A stretch of 64,000 nucleotides of DNA from Vulcanimicrobiota bacterium (GTDB lineage: Bacteria > Vulcanimicrobiota > Vulcanimicrobiia > Vulcanimicrobiales > Vulcanimicrobiaceae), in assembly GCA_019235995.1 (NCBI GenBank), contig JAFAJV010000032.1:1-64000 (forward strand), written 5' to 3'. The stretch's first letter is position 1. The number at the start of each line of letters is the position of its first letter. Below are positions 28,206 to 37,520 of the stretch, one piece after another. The notes beneath the pieces are model-generated. The model was given only the letters and a program-made list of their open reading frames with translations, ran no database searches and was not told the DNA's origin. The position numbers and the translations under genes are program-made.

Positions 28206-28273
28206 CTCGGGCGCGGTGGCGCCCGAGTCCCATCAGTTGGTGCGCGGAGCCCCAACCGACGGCTTGGCTCCGC
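28206..28273 (-). promoter_or_regulatory. Tandem hairpins in the infB leader
   Basis: A 9-bp stem (28206-28214 with 28219-28227, loop of 4) ends 7 nt before the infB TTG and abuts its GAGAG ribosome site. A second 8-bp stem (28244-28251 with 28266-28273) lies just upstream. The 125-nt ylxR-infB gap otherwise shows nothing. The hairpins could control access of ribosomes to infB or act as an RNA processing site. Confidence 0.5.
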
Positions 28274-28323
28274 TAGGTAATCAAAGGGTCGCCCTCATCG
28301 GAGGGGACGGTCGCCGCGAGATA

Positions 28324-28596
28324 TCATGAGTTCATTTCTTGCATCGGTTCCCTAATTATTAAACCACATTCGGCCGCGGCGGCGCCAAGACCCGGGTATC
28401 GTTTGTTTTTACGTGCGCGCTCCGCGCACTCCGCAGAGCACAGGTACGCACCCCGCCCCGCCTGTTTGCGGCGCGCTCCTCGGAGATCGGCACTCCAGCC
28501 CGACGCCGTAAGCACGAACCGGGTCAGAGCGTCTTGGGCAAAGCGTCGCCGGCAGCCGACGCAGCTGCGGACAGGGTTACTCGCCGTCCTTGCCAA
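28324..28596 (-). CDS. ylxR: YlxR-family RNA-binding protein (RnpM)
   Basis: About 90 aa: PVRSCVGCRRRF at the start, RFVLTASGWSADL, then GRGAYLCSAECAERA, the YlxR zinc/RNA-binding pattern. In Bacillus this protein binds RNase P RNA. There is no ATG or GTG in the right place; TTG at 28596, inside the nusA end (20-nt overlap), is the most likely start. Its position between nusA and infB is the conserved one. Confidence 0.85.
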   Translation of the reverse strand: MARTASNPVRSCVGCRRRFAQDALTRFVLTASGWSADLRGARRKQAGRGAYLCSAECAERARKNKRYPGLGAAAAECGLIIREPMQEMNS

Positions 28597-29791
28597 GGCG
28601 CTCGCGACGAAATTCCTCCAGTTTCCGAATGAGCTCCGCGTCAATCTCGTCGCCGGGCGCCGCCGCCTCCGGCGGTTCGGGTGAAGTCGTCTCGCCGGTT
28701 GCGCGCTCCGCTCGCTCGGCAAGATAGCGCTCGCGCGCTTGCCCCGACTCGCTCTCGCTCGCGATGTCCAGACGCCAGCCCGTAAGCCGTGCGGCGAGGC
28801 GGACGTTTTGACCCTCGCGACCGATCGCGAGCGACAGCTGATAGTCCGGAACGACAACCAGCGCGACACCGTCGTCCTCGAAGAGCTCGACGCCGATGAC
28901 CTTCGCCGGCGCGAGCGCGTTCATGATGAACGTCGCCGGGGTGGGGTCGTAACGAATGATGTCGACCTTTTCGCCGCGCAGGTTGTCGGTCACGTTGGCG
29001 ATGCGGCTCGACTTCGGACCGAGGCACGCCCCGATCGGATCCACTTCTGCGCGGTTGCTGCGCACCGCGACCTTCGAGCGGCTCCCCGGATCGCGCGCGA
29101 TGGCCATGATCTCGACCGTTCCGTCGGCGATCTCGGGCACCTCGAGCTCGAGCAGCCGTTGCACCAAACCCTCGGCGGCGCGCGACAGAATTACCTGCGG
29201 CCCCTTCGGCGACTTCTTGACGTCGAGCACGTAGGCGCGAATGAAATCGTTGATCCGATAGGCCTCACCCGGGACCTGTTCGTCCAAATACATGACGGCC
29301 TCATCGCGACCTTCGAGCGTGATATACATGTTACGCTGCTCGTAGCGCTGCACCGTTCCCGTCACGAGGTCATTGAGCTTGCGCACGTACTTGTTATAAA
29401 CGGTGTCGCGCTCGGCTTCCCGGATGCGCTGCACGATGACCTGCTTAGCCGTCTGAGCAGCGATTCTGCCGAAATCTTTCGGCGTCACCTCTTCGTCGTA
29501 AAAGTCGCCGGCTTGATAGGGCGCCCCCGCCGCCTTCACCGAGATCTCGAGCTTCGGGTCCTGCACGTCCTCCGTGACGATGCGGCGATGAAAGACGCGG
29601 TAGGCGCCGCTTTGCCGATCGACCGTGACGATCGCGTTCGACTCGGTCCCGAAGTGGCGCTTGTAGGCGGTGAGCAAAGCCGCCTCGAGTGCCTCCAGTA
29701 GCATCTCGAAAGAGATGTTGCGCTCTTTCGCGATGGATTGCAGCACGTCGATCAGCTTGTCGTCAGTTGCCGTGTTTTCTACTGTTGCCAT
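28577..29791 (-). CDS. nusA: Transcription termination/antitermination factor NusA
   Basis: 404 aa. The N-terminal RNA-polymerase-binding domain (LIDVLQSIAKERNISFEMLL) is followed by an S1 domain (DLVTGTVQRYEQRNMYITL) and two KH domains (DPIGACLGPKSSRIANVTDN and SLAIGREGQNVRLAARLTGW). The short acidic tail replaces the C-terminal repeats of E. coli NusA. The ATG at 29791 overlaps the rimP end by 29 nt. Confidence 0.95.
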   Translation of the reverse strand: MATVENTATDDKLIDVLQSIAKERNISFEMLLEALEAALLTAYKRHFGTESNAIVTVDRQSGAYRVFHRRIVTEDVQDPKLEISVKAAGAPYQAGDFYDEEVTPKDFGRIAAQTAKQVIVQRIREAERDTVYNKYVRKLNDLVTGTVQRYEQRNMYITLEGRDEAVMYLDEQVPGEAYRINDFIRAYVLDVKKSPKGPQVILSRAAEGLVQRLLELEVPEIADGTVEIMAIARDPGSRSKVAVRSNRAEVDPIGACLGPKSSRIANVTDNLRGEKVDIIRYDPTPATFIMNALAPAKVIGVELFEDDGVALVVVPDYQLSLAIGREGQNVRLAARLTGWRLDIASESESGQARERYLAERAERATGETTSPEPPEAAAPGDEIDAELIRKLEEFRRERLGKDGE

Positions 29792-30299
29792 GCAATTGTT
29801 TCCGTTGTAGCTTATCCCGCTGGAAGTCTTGGCGCGGGTCGAACTCCAGGCGTGCCGACTTGATCGCAGCCAGCGGCAGCAGGAGCTCGCCGGCGTCCGT
29901 CTCCACGACGACGGCTTCGCCGCGCAGGCCCCGCAGCAGGCCGCGATGCGTCTTCGCCCCATTGATGGTGAGCGTCGTCACGATGCGGGCGCGCTGGCCC
30001 GTGAAACGGTGATAGTCGGCCTCGCGATGAAGCGGGCGATCCAGACCCGCAGATTCGATCTCGAGCGTATATGCCTCATTTTGCGTGCCAAGGCTAGCGT
30101 TGATATACGCGGCGACGCGCTCGCAGAGCGCCAAGTCGACGCCCCCCGGGCGATCGATGGTAACGCTCAGCTCGAGCGTGCCGCTCACGGGACGAGCGTG
30201 ATGTTGCACGATCTCGAGACCGTCGAACTGCCGATCGTGCACGATCGCGTCCAGCTGTTGCTCGAACGCCTCAGCGATTCTCGGCGCATCCTTGCTCAT
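29763..30299 (-). CDS. rimP: Ribosome maturation factor RimP
   Basis: 178 aa. The N-terminal domain has GLEIVQHHARPVSGTLELSV and IDRPGGVDLALCERVAAYI; the conserved VESPGLDRPL equivalent reads IESAGLDRPLHREADYHRFT. The C-terminal Sm-like domain follows. It assists 30S assembly. It is the first gene of the nusA-infB operon, with an ATG at 30299 and a leader of about 65 nt. Confidence 0.93.
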   Translation of the reverse strand: MSKDAPRIAEAFEQQLDAIVHDRQFDGLEIVQHHARPVSGTLELSVTIDRPGGVDLALCERVAAYINASLGTQNEAYTLEIESAGLDRPLHREADYHRFTGQRARIVTTLTINGAKTHRGLLRGLRGEAVVVETDAGELLLPLAAIKSARLEFDPRQDFQRDKLQRKQLHGNSRKHGN

Positions 30300-30372
30300 G
30301 GTCGTGTGTATGAGATCCCCTTAGAAGCAGCGAAGCGCGGGACGACACCCACGCTCCTCATGAACCCATCTT

Positions 30373-30401
30373 AGAATAGCGAAAAGTGCGACGGGCCGCA
30401 A
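30373..30401 (-). promoter_or_regulatory. Candidate promoter of the rimP-nusA-infB operon
   Basis: On the minus strand TTGCGG (30396-30401), a 17-nt spacer and TATTCT (30373-30378). Transcription would start near 30366, about 66 nt before rimP. The -10 is good and the -35 only partial. Confidence 0.4.
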
Positions 30402-30652
30402 CCCTACAGTGGGCGCGGCCCCTCGCTCTGTTCTCCTATCTTGCGATCGGCGCGCCGCCGGAAAATCGTCCGGCTGCCGTGGGCGCGCACATGGCGCCCG
30501 CTATTCGGCGCGTACTTCGCGGGCTCGATGGCCCGGCGGATTTTGCGGTTCCAACCGCCCTCCTTCGTGACTGACGAAGTGTGCCGGCTTTCCCAGCACG
30601 CCTAAAATTCTAATGCGACTAACGTCGAAATTCAAGCGGGAAACCGCCGGGG
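30402..30652. other. Intergenic stretch without recognisable gene
   Basis: Between the rimP promoter and the Pro-rich protein gene I see no credible gene, tRNA or known RNA. There is a small hairpin, CTTCGT/ACGAAG with loop GACTG (30563-30579), and a local AT-rich spot at 30600-30615. Part of it must hold the 3' end of the Pro-rich protein transcript. Confidence 0.4.
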
Positions 30653-32068
30653 TCATGGCGACGAAACGGGCGACGGTGCGTACGGCACCAGCAGGCGGCC
30701 GTCGCACGGCTGCGACACCATTCCGTCAACGATCGGCGCGAGGCCGGCGGCGAATGGGCTCAGCGGCTCGTGGCTGCTCGAGCCTCCACCGATCGAGATC
30801 TGGGTGCCGTTGGCGGGCCCCCCATGCACGTCGCTGTGCACGATCGACGAGTCCGACGCCGCGGGATCGGCATAGCCGCCGCGCACCGCCTGTGGATAAC
30901 GTACGAGCCAACCCGTGCAGATCGTCGTCGGCCCGTCCTTGCGCGCGGCGATCACCCACATCTTCACGCGCGCTTCGTTGCCCGTGTTCTTCACCTCGTA
31001 GATGTACTTCGTCTTGGCGAGCACTTCGGGCGGCGGCGTCGGCTCCAGGCGGCCGTTCAGGGAGTACGTCGGCGTGTAGCTCTTGCTGGACGGGTGCACT
31101 GGATTGTTCGGCAGCAGGGACCGCAGCTTGGCATTGATGTTGGGTGCGCCGCTGCGGGCTTTTGGCCCCGCGGTAGCGCGGGCCGCAGGTGCAGGCGTCG
31201 GCGGCACGGCGATCGGACGCGCCGGCGCGGCTTGCGCCTTCGGACCGGCCCCTCGGCTCGGTCCGGGCGACGCGCCGCCGCTGGGGCCGGGGCTAGGGGC
31301 GGTTCCCGGGCTCTTCGCGACGGCCGCGGCGTTCGTCGGGCTGGGGCTCGGCACGCCCGCATGCTGCGCCGGCAAAGACGACGCGCGAATGGCCGGCGCC
31401 GCGCTCGGCGCGGGGCTCGCGCGAGCGATCGCCGCCGCGGTCGGCGACGCCCTCGGCAACGCCGGCGCCGGCGTCGCCGCGCGAGCGGTGGCCCGGACGA
31501 GCGGCACGGCCTTCGGCGATGGGCGCGCCGACGGCGCGCTGGTCGGTACCGGCGACGGCGCGGCGGTCGGCGGCGCCTTCAGCGTGACCGCGACGGGAGC
31601 GACGGTGGGAACGCTCACCGGCGCGGCGGGCAGCTCGTTGCGCGGCTGAGTCTCGAAGATGTTTTGCGTCGGCTGGGGGTTGGGCTGCGGCGTCTGCTGC
31701 GGTATGGGGCGCGGGTTGGGCGGCGCGGTCGGCGCCGTCTTGGCCAGCTCGTGTCGATTGACGGGCAGGCGCTGCGACTGCAGCTGCGCGAGCGGCGCGT
31801 GCTGCAGCGGCGCGACCACTCGGACGTGGGGAACCGGAGCAACGGCGTGTACGGCCGCCGGTTGATTCGCGACGGCGATCGGGGACGTGCGCGAGACGGT
31901 AATCACCTCGCCGCCCTGCACGCTTTCGGTCGCACCCTGTTGCGACGAGCTCACGAGGACGGTGAACAGCAACGCGGCGAGCAGCGCGTGAATAATCAGC
32001 GAGGCTAGGAAGCTGCCCGCGAGTCGCTCCGGATAGCGCCGGTCTTGCGGATCGCGCTCGAACGTCAC
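30653..32068 (-). CDS. Pro/Ala-rich membrane-anchored protein, TonB-like layout
   Basis: 471 aa. A short cytoplasmic N-terminus is followed by one membrane segment (FLASLIIHALLAALLFTVLV), a very long Pro/Ala/Ser-rich region (about 70-330) and a C-terminal domain of about 140 aa (IYEVKNTGNEARVKMWVIAA through TTICTGWLVRYPQAVRGGYA). The first half resembles TonB proteins, which span the periplasm, but the C-terminal domain does not look like the TonB fold. GTG at 32068. It is divergent from pyk and stands alone. Function unknown. Confidence 0.65.
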   Translation of the reverse strand: MTFERDPQDRRYPERLAGSFLASLIIHALLAALLFTVLVSSSQQGATESVQGGEVITVSRTSPIAVANQPAAVHAVAPVPHVRVVAPLQHAPLAQLQSQRLPVNRHELAKTAPTAPPNPRPIPQQTPQPNPQPTQNIFETQPRNELPAAPVSVPTVAPVAVTLKAPPTAAPSPVPTSAPSARPSPKAVPLVRATARAATPAPALPRASPTAAAIARASPAPSAAPAIRASSLPAQHAGVPSPSPTNAAAVAKSPGTAPSPGPSGGASPGPSRGAGPKAQAAPARPIAVPPTPAPAARATAGPKARSGAPNINAKLRSLLPNNPVHPSSKSYTPTYSLNGRLEPTPPPEVLAKTKYIYEVKNTGNEARVKMWVIAARKDGPTTICTGWLVRYPQAVRGGYADPAASDSSIVHSDVHGGPANGTQISIGGGSSSHEPLSPFAAGLAPIVDGMVSQPCDGRLLVPYAPSPVSSP

Positions 32069-32138
32069 GGCGAGGGGTTAAGTGCGCTTAATCGGGCGCA
32101 GGAGCCTGCCGGTGCCGCCGCACAACCCAACGCCCCTC

Positions 32139-33572
32139 ATGGAATCGATTTTGCAGAAACGCACGAAGATCGTCGCGACGGTGGGGCCCGCCTCACGCGA
32201 TCCTGCCGTCCTGCGTTCGCTCTTCATATCGGGCGCCAACGTGCTGCGTCTCAACTTCTCGCACGGCACGCCGGAGGAGCACGCCCAAGCGATCGAGAGC
32301 GCGCGCGCGATTTCCGATGAGCTGGGCATTCACACCGCGCTCTTGCAGGATCTCCCCGGCCCGAAGGTGCGGACCGGGCCGCTCGCGGACGGCATGCGCG
32401 CGGTGCGGCTGGAACGCGGCGCGCGATTCGTCATCACGTCGGAACCGGTGGAGGGAACGACGCAGCGCGTCAGCACGACGTATCGCGACCTGCCGGCCGA
32501 CGTGGCCATCGGCAGGCACCTCTACCTGCAGGACGGCCAAATCACGCTGCTCATCGTTGGAAAGAGCGCGAACGAGATCGAGACGACCGTCGAATTCGGC
32601 GGAGATCTGCGCTCCGCTCAAGGTATCAACTATTCCGATGGCTCGCTGAACATCACGTCCGTCACGAAGCGCGATCTCGAGTTCCTAGAGTTCGGGCTGC
32701 AGCATGGCGTAGACTACGTTGCAGTATCGTTCGTCCGCGCGGCGGAGGACGTCGAACGCGTCAAGGCCTTCATCGCCGAACGCAATCAGCGCGTGCCCGT
32801 CATCGCGAAGATCGAAAAGCACGAGGCGCTGGGCCGCCTGGACGAGATCATCGCCGCGGCCGACGGAATCATGGTGGCGCGCGGAGATTTGGGCATCGAG
32901 ATCCCGATCGAGACGGTACCGATCGTCCAGAAAGAGATCATCGCCAAATGCAATCGCGCGAGCAAGCCCGTGGTGACCGCTACCCAGATGCTCGAATCGA
33001 TGATCGGATCGCCGCGCCCGACGCGAGCCGAGGCGACCGACGTCGCGAACGCGATCCTGGACGGAACCGATGCCGTGATGCTGTCGGGAGAAACGGCGCT
33101 GGGCGCCTATCCGACGGAGGCGGTGAGGACGATGGCCGAGATCGCGCGCGAGGTCGAGCAGCACTATCCCCATGCATCGCTGCGGGATCGCCGCCTGGAG
33201 AACTTCGAGCCGACGATCGCCTCCTCCATCGCCGAAGCCGCTACGCGGGCGAGCGCGGAGCTGAAGATTCCGTATATCGTCACCGGGACGACGACCGGCA
33301 ACACGGCGCACCACATCGCGGCCTTTCGGCCTCAGGCCCGAATCGTCGCGCTGACGCCGGACCGGCGCGTCGCGCGGCGGCTCGCGCTCCTATGGGGCAC
33401 CGAGGCGCTGCTGATCGACACGTACGCTTCGATCGACGTCTTGCTCTACATGACCGAACGCGCGATGGTGCACGAGGGGCTCGTGCGACCCGGAGATCAC
33501 ATCGCGTTCACGACCGGCATGCCAGTGGGTTCCGGAGGCACCAACGTGCTGAAGATCCACCAGATCCCATGA
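32139..33572 (+). CDS. pyk: Pyruvate kinase
   Basis: A 477-aa enzyme of lower glycolysis (phosphoenolpyruvate plus ADP to pyruvate plus ATP). Motifs: TKIVATVGPAS, NVLRLNFSHG, DLPGPKVRTGPL, the signature IEKHEALGRLDEIIAAADGI with MVARGDLGIEIP, TATQMLESM and DAVMLSGETALG. ATG at 32139 is chosen. An in-frame GTG at 32082 has a good GAGGGG site and would add 19 residues, but then only 13 nt would separate it from the divergent gene. Confidence 0.95.
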   Translation: MESILQKRTKIVATVGPASRDPAVLRSLFISGANVLRLNFSHGTPEEHAQAIESARAISDELGIHTALLQDLPGPKVRTGPLADGMRAVRLERGARFVITSEPVEGTTQRVSTTYRDLPADVAIGRHLYLQDGQITLLIVGKSANEIETTVEFGGDLRSAQGINYSDGSLNITSVTKRDLEFLEFGLQHGVDYVAVSFVRAAEDVERVKAFIAERNQRVPVIAKIEKHEALGRLDEIIAAADGIMVARGDLGIEIPIETVPIVQKEIIAKCNRASKPVVTATQMLESMIGSPRPTRAEATDVANAILDGTDAVMLSGETALGAYPTEAVRTMAEIAREVEQHYPHASLRDRRLENFEPTIASSIAEAATRASAELKIPYIVTGTTTGNTAHHIAAFRPQARIVALTPDRRVARRLALLWGTEALLIDTYASIDVLLYMTERAMVHEGLVRPGDHIAFTTGMPVGSGGTNVLKIHQIP

Positions 33573-34993
33573 GGCAGGCGCCCGCCCTGGCGGCATCGTT
33601 GATCTGCGCGGGCGTGACGGCGCCGTCTGCGCAGATACTCAACGGGCTCGAGAGCAAGTACTACGTCGCCGGAGCGCCCCGCGTACGACACTCCTTGGCG
33701 GAGCGGATGCGATACTACCGCGTTCCGGCGGCAAGCGTCGCCGTCATCGACGGTTATCGCGTCGCGTGGGCCTATGCGGCCGGACTGCGCGACGTCGCTT
33801 CCAAGGCCCCCGCAGAACCATCGACGCTGTTTCAGGCGGCGTCGATGAGCAAACCCGTCGCGGCGGCCGGCATCCTCGCGCTATTCGAAGCAAAGCACCT
33901 GGACTTGAACGCGGATGTCAACACGATGCTGCGCTCGTGGCACGTTCCTCCGCCGCCCGGCAACTCGTCCGAACGCGTAACGATGCGCCGTCTCCTGAGC
34001 CATACGGCCGGCATCAACGTCCACGGTTTCGCGGGCTACGACCGCGACGCGGCGCTGCCGACGCTCGTAGAGGTGCTCGACGGCGCGCCTCCGGCGAACA
34101 ACGAGGCGATCCGCGTGGTCGCCGTGCCCGGAAGCGCGACCGCGTACTCGGGCGGCGGAACCTCGATCGCGCAGCAGCTTGCCGTGGACGTGAGCGGCGA
34201 GCCGTTTCCGGCCTTCATGGAGCAAACGCTCCTCGGGAAACTCGGGATGACGAGCAGCACGTTCGATCAGCCGCTCCCGCAAGCACTGTGGCCGCGTGCC
34301 GCGGACGGCTACTATGACGACGGCCGGCCGGTGCATCGCGGATGGCACGTCTACCCGACAATGGCTGCGGCCGGGCTGTGGACGACACCGTCCGACCTCG
34401 CCGCCTTCGTTATCGCTATCCAAAACGCGTTGCGCGGCCGGGGCCAGCCGCCGATCGACGTTACCGTCGCACGCGAGATGACGACGCGAGTTTCGGATGG
34501 GTTCGGGCTGGGTCCCGGAGTGCTGCCAGGCTACTTCTCGCATAACGGGGCGAACGAGGGGTTTCAAGGAATTTTCATCGGCTTGAACGAGGGCGGTAAA
34601 GGCGTCGTCGTAATGACCAATTCCGACAACGGCCTGTTGCTCGCCGATGAAGTCGTGCATTCCGTGGCAAAGGCGTACGGTTGGCCGATCCTCCAGCCGC
34701 AACCCAAGAGCGCGATTCCGTTGAGTTCGGCCGCACTGGAGCCGTGCGTCGGAACCTACGCGGCGGAACTCGACGGCGAACGCGTGACGCTTGCGGTAAC
34801 GACACGCGAAAGCAACGGTGTAACGGCGCTCTTCTTGCGCAGCTCCCTCGACGGCTTCGAGTCGCGCCTCTATGCAGAAGAGCCCACGCGCTTCTTTACG
34901 CTGGGCGGCACATCGTTGCAGTTCGTGCGCGGACCGCGCGGCGAAGTTACGGCCGTTCGGGCCGCCGGCGTGACGTTCGAGCGCCTTCCCTGA
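33569..34993 (+). CDS. Exported serine hydrolase, class C beta-lactamase/PBP family
   Basis: 474 aa with a signal peptide (PALAASLICAGVTAPSA). Active-site motifs: SMSK (SxxK) in FQAASMSKPVAAAG, the Tyr motif AYSGGG, and SHNGANEGF (HxG). A C-terminal beta domain follows (about 370-474). Members are esterases, peptidases or carboxypeptidases rather than true resistance enzymes. ATG at 33569 overlaps the pyk stop as ATGA. The gene overlaps recN tail to tail by 47 nt. Confidence 0.9.
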   Translation: MRQAPALAASLICAGVTAPSAQILNGLESKYYVAGAPRVRHSLAERMRYYRVPAASVAVIDGYRVAWAYAAGLRDVASKAPAEPSTLFQAASMSKPVAAAGILALFEAKHLDLNADVNTMLRSWHVPPPPGNSSERVTMRRLLSHTAGINVHGFAGYDRDAALPTLVEVLDGAPPANNEAIRVVAVPGSATAYSGGGTSIAQQLAVDVSGEPFPAFMEQTLLGKLGMTSSTFDQPLPQALWPRAADGYYDDGRPVHRGWHVYPTMAAAGLWTTPSDLAAFVIAIQNALRGRGQPPIDVTVAREMTTRVSDGFGLGPGVLPGYFSHNGANEGFQGIFIGLNEGGKGVVVMTNSDNGLLLADEVVHSVAKAYGWPILQPQPKSAIPLSSAALEPCVGTYAAELDGERVTLAVTTRESNGVTALFLRSSLDGFESRLYAEEPTRFFTLGGTSLQFVRGPRGEVTAVRAAGVTFERLP

Positions 34994-36659
34994 GCGGGGA
35001 TTGCAAGAGCGCACGCGCGTGGCGCAGCGCCGCGTCGTGCGTCTCGCCGGAAAGCATGCGCGCGATCTCGGCTTCACGCTCCTTGGCACCGTCCAGCTCG
35101 CGCACCCCGATCGTCGTGATACCCGTGCGCTCGGACTTGTCGAGCACGTAATGGCGGTCGGCCCAGGTGGCAAGCTGCGCGAGATGCGTCACGCACACGA
35201 CCTGCTCGCGGCGCGCGAGCGCGCCTAGCCGCGACCCCACCGCGGTGGCCGTCGCGCCGCCGATCGCGGTGTCGATCTCGTCGAAGATCAGCGCGCCGCG
35301 CGCGTCGCGTGCTCGGGAGAGCACGACGACGAGCGCGAGCAGCACGCGCGAGAGCTCGCCGCCGGACGCGACTCGCGCCAGCGGCCGAGCCGGCTCGCCG
35401 GCGTTGGCCGCGAAGAGAAACTCCACCCGCTCCGCGCCCTGCTCGCCGATCCGCTCGAGCGGCTCGAACGCGACGTCGAACGAACCCGACGCGAGCGCGA
35501 TGTCGGCGAACTCGCCGAGAACGCGTTTGCGCAGATCGGCCGCAACCTTTTTACGCAGCGTGCTGAGCGACGCCGCGGCCCGCTCCAGCTCGCACTGTGC
35601 GACGTCGGTCTGCGCGCGAAGCTCGGAGATCGAGCGATCGCGGTTCTCGTAGTCTTCGATCGCGCGCCGCTGCCGGATCGCGAGCTCGACGAGCTCGTCG
35701 AGGCTGCAGCCGTGCTTGCGTTTGAGCCGGTCGAGCAGCGCGAGGCGCGCGTTGATCGCCTCGAGCTCGGCCGGATCGAATTCCGTCCCGTCCAGCGCGC
35801 GCGCGAGCTCGACCGCTAGCTCGCCGGCGTCGGCCTGCAACGCGGCGCCGCGCTGTGCCATATCGTGCAGCTGTGGTGCATACCGTTCGACGCCGCCGAG
35901 GGCGACCGCGGCCGCACCGAGCGCCTCGAGCGCACCGCCCTCTTCACGCACGAGAGCGTTGCGCGCCGCCTCGAGTGCGGTCGCGATTCGCTCGACGTTG
36001 TCGAGATAGCGCCGGCGCCCGTCGAGACGATCCTCCTCGCCGGGCTGCAGCCTCGCGTCTTCGATCTCGCGCACGGTGAAACAGGCGTCGTCGTATCGCT
36101 CTCGGGCGCGGTGCTCGTCCTGCACGAGGGCGCCCAGCGCTGCCCTCGCCGCCGCGGATTCGGCGTGCGCACTCGCGACTGCCTCGCGAGCGCGCATCGC
36201 CGCCGCACCGCCAAAGCGATCGAGCATCTCCAGATGATACGCGGGCGAAAGCAGCCGCTGCGCCTCATGCTGACCGACGATCTCCGCGACCGCTTCGCCG
36301 ATCTCACGGACGTACGCAGCAGTCGCGGGACGGCCGTTGACGCGCACGCTCGAACGGCCGGATTCCGCCATCTCGCGCGTGATGCTCCCTTCTTCACCGT
36401 TATCGAGCTCGAAGCCGTCGGCTTCGAGCCTTGCGCGAAGCGACTCGTCGGCATCGAATGCGAGCGTGACGATCGCCCGGCGTTCGCCGCGGCGCACTGC
36501 GTCCGCGCCGGCCCGGGCCCCCAGGGCGAAGTCCAGCGCGCCGAGCAGCATCGTCTTGCCCGAGCCGGTCTCGCCCGTGAAGATCGTCGCGCCGTCCGCG
36601 AACTCGACATCGGCGCGCGCGATCAGACCGTAGTTCTCGATCTGCAGCCGGCGCAACAC
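34947..36659 (-). CDS. recN: DNA repair protein RecN
   Basis: A 570-aa SMC-like ATPase: Walker A TGETGSGKTMLL, coiled coils in the middle, then LARVASGGELSRVLLAL and LIFDEIDTAIGG. It works in double-strand break repair. The start is GTG at 36659 (TTG at 36656 possible), 15 nt after nadK. It is the last gene of the long right-hand operon; its last 15 or so codons overlap the convergent hydrolase gene. Confidence 0.95.
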   Translation of the reverse strand: MLRRLQIENYGLIARADVEFADGATIFTGETGSGKTMLLGALDFALGARAGADAVRRGERRAIVTLAFDADESLRARLEADGFELDNGEEGSITREMAESGRSSVRVNGRPATAAYVREIGEAVAEIVGQHEAQRLLSPAYHLEMLDRFGGAAAMRAREAVASAHAESAAARAALGALVQDEHRARERYDDACFTVREIEDARLQPGEEDRLDGRRRYLDNVERIATALEAARNALVREEGGALEALGAAAVALGGVERYAPQLHDMAQRGAALQADAGELAVELARALDGTEFDPAELEAINARLALLDRLKRKHGCSLDELVELAIRQRRAIEDYENRDRSISELRAQTDVAQCELERAAASLSTLRKKVAADLRKRVLGEFADIALASGSFDVAFEPLERIGEQGAERVEFLFAANAGEPARPLARVASGGELSRVLLALVVVLSRARDARGALIFDEIDTAIGGATATAVGSRLGALARREQVVCVTHLAQLATWADRHYVLDKSERTGITTIGVRELDGAKEREAEIARMLSGETHDAALRHARALLQSPLREGARTSRRRPERP

Positions 36660-36674
36660 GTAGGGAGGCGACCC

Positions 36675-37520
36675 TTACCGACGCGGGTCTTTGATCGAAA
36701 CGCCCCAGAGCATCTTCGCCTCGAGCCTCTCGAGGAAATGCAGCGGCGTCGTGCGTGCGAAGTGGACGCGCTTGGGATGACAGCGAATCACGACGCTCGA
36801 GCTCGGTGCGACCTCGCTCAGCACGTCGCCGTCGCACTCGAGGTGCGCCTGCGCGCTCTCGAGATCGGACGTGATCTCGATGCGCGACGAGATCGGAACT
36901 ATCAGCGGACGCGAGAAAAGCGTGTGCGGCAGGAGCGGCACGACGCCGAAGGCCTGGACACTCGGCGCGATGAGCGAGCCTCCGGCGGACAGAAAGTATG
37001 CGGTCGATCCCGTGGGCGTCGCGACGCAGATGCCGTCGGCAGCAATGCGGGTTATCGCGCCGGACTCGAAACGCAGGCCGAACGGGACGATGCGCGACAC
37101 CTCTCCCTTGCGGACGACGACGTCGTTGAGGGCGAAGAACCGGCCGTCGCCATACTCGGCTTGCAGCGCGGTGCGCTCGTCCATGAAGAGTCCGCGCTCG
37201 ACCAGCGCCGGGAGGTCCGATAGGCGCGGATCGTCTTCGTCGAGCTCCGTCAGAAAGCCGAGGCGCCCCGTGTTGATGCCCAGCAGCGGAACGTCTCCCT
37301 CCACGGCGAGGCGCGCGGCGCGCAGCAGCGTCCCGTCGCCGCCGACCGTGATGAGCAGCGACGCCGCCGCCACCGCCCCCGCGGTCGTTCCATCGAGCAC
37401 CTCGAACCCGCCGTCGCGGAAGTCCGAGGCGACCCGGCTCGCTATGGAGCGCGCGTGCTCGCGAGCCGTGTCGACGTACAGGCCGACGACCTTTTGTTTG
37501 ATGGCCAGCACAGTCGTCAT
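36675..37520 (-). CDS. nadK: NAD kinase
   Basis: A 281-aa enzyme that phosphorylates NAD to NADP. Motifs: LITVGGDGTLLRAAR (GGDGT), GINTGRLGFL, ALNDVVV and ATPTGSTAYFLSAGG. The ATG at 37520 overlaps the tlyA stop as ATGA. The tlyA-nadK-recN order is found in many bacteria. Confidence 0.95.
   Translation of the reverse strand: MTTVLAIKQKVVGLYVDTAREHARSIASRVASDFRDGGFEVLDGTTAGAVAAASLLITVGGDGTLLRAARLAVEGDVPLLGINTGRLGFLTELDEDDPRLSDLPALVERGLFMDERTALQAEYGDGRFFALNDVVVRKGEVSRIVPFGLRFESGAITRIAADGICVATPTGSTAYFLSAGGSLIAPSVQAFGVVPLLPHTLFSRPLIVPISSRIEITSDLESAQAHLECDGDVLSEVAPSSSVVIRCHPKRVHFARTTPLHFLERLEAKMLWGVSIKDPRR

Noticed and set aside
30539-30562. A possible tRNA T-arm (GCGGTTCCAACCGC)
   Set aside because: The loop does not fit TTCRANY, and no acceptor stem, anticodon arm or CCA can be built around it.
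30386-30574. A 62-codon open frame in the rimP upstream gap
   Set aside because: The protein shows no domain, the frame is a by-product of high GC, and it overlaps the candidate rimP promoter.
32082-32138. GTG at 32082 as the pyk start
   Set aside because: It has a good ribosome site, but the added 19 residues are Pro/Arg-rich and unlike pyruvate kinases, and only 13 nt would remain to the divergent gene. It is kept as an alternative.
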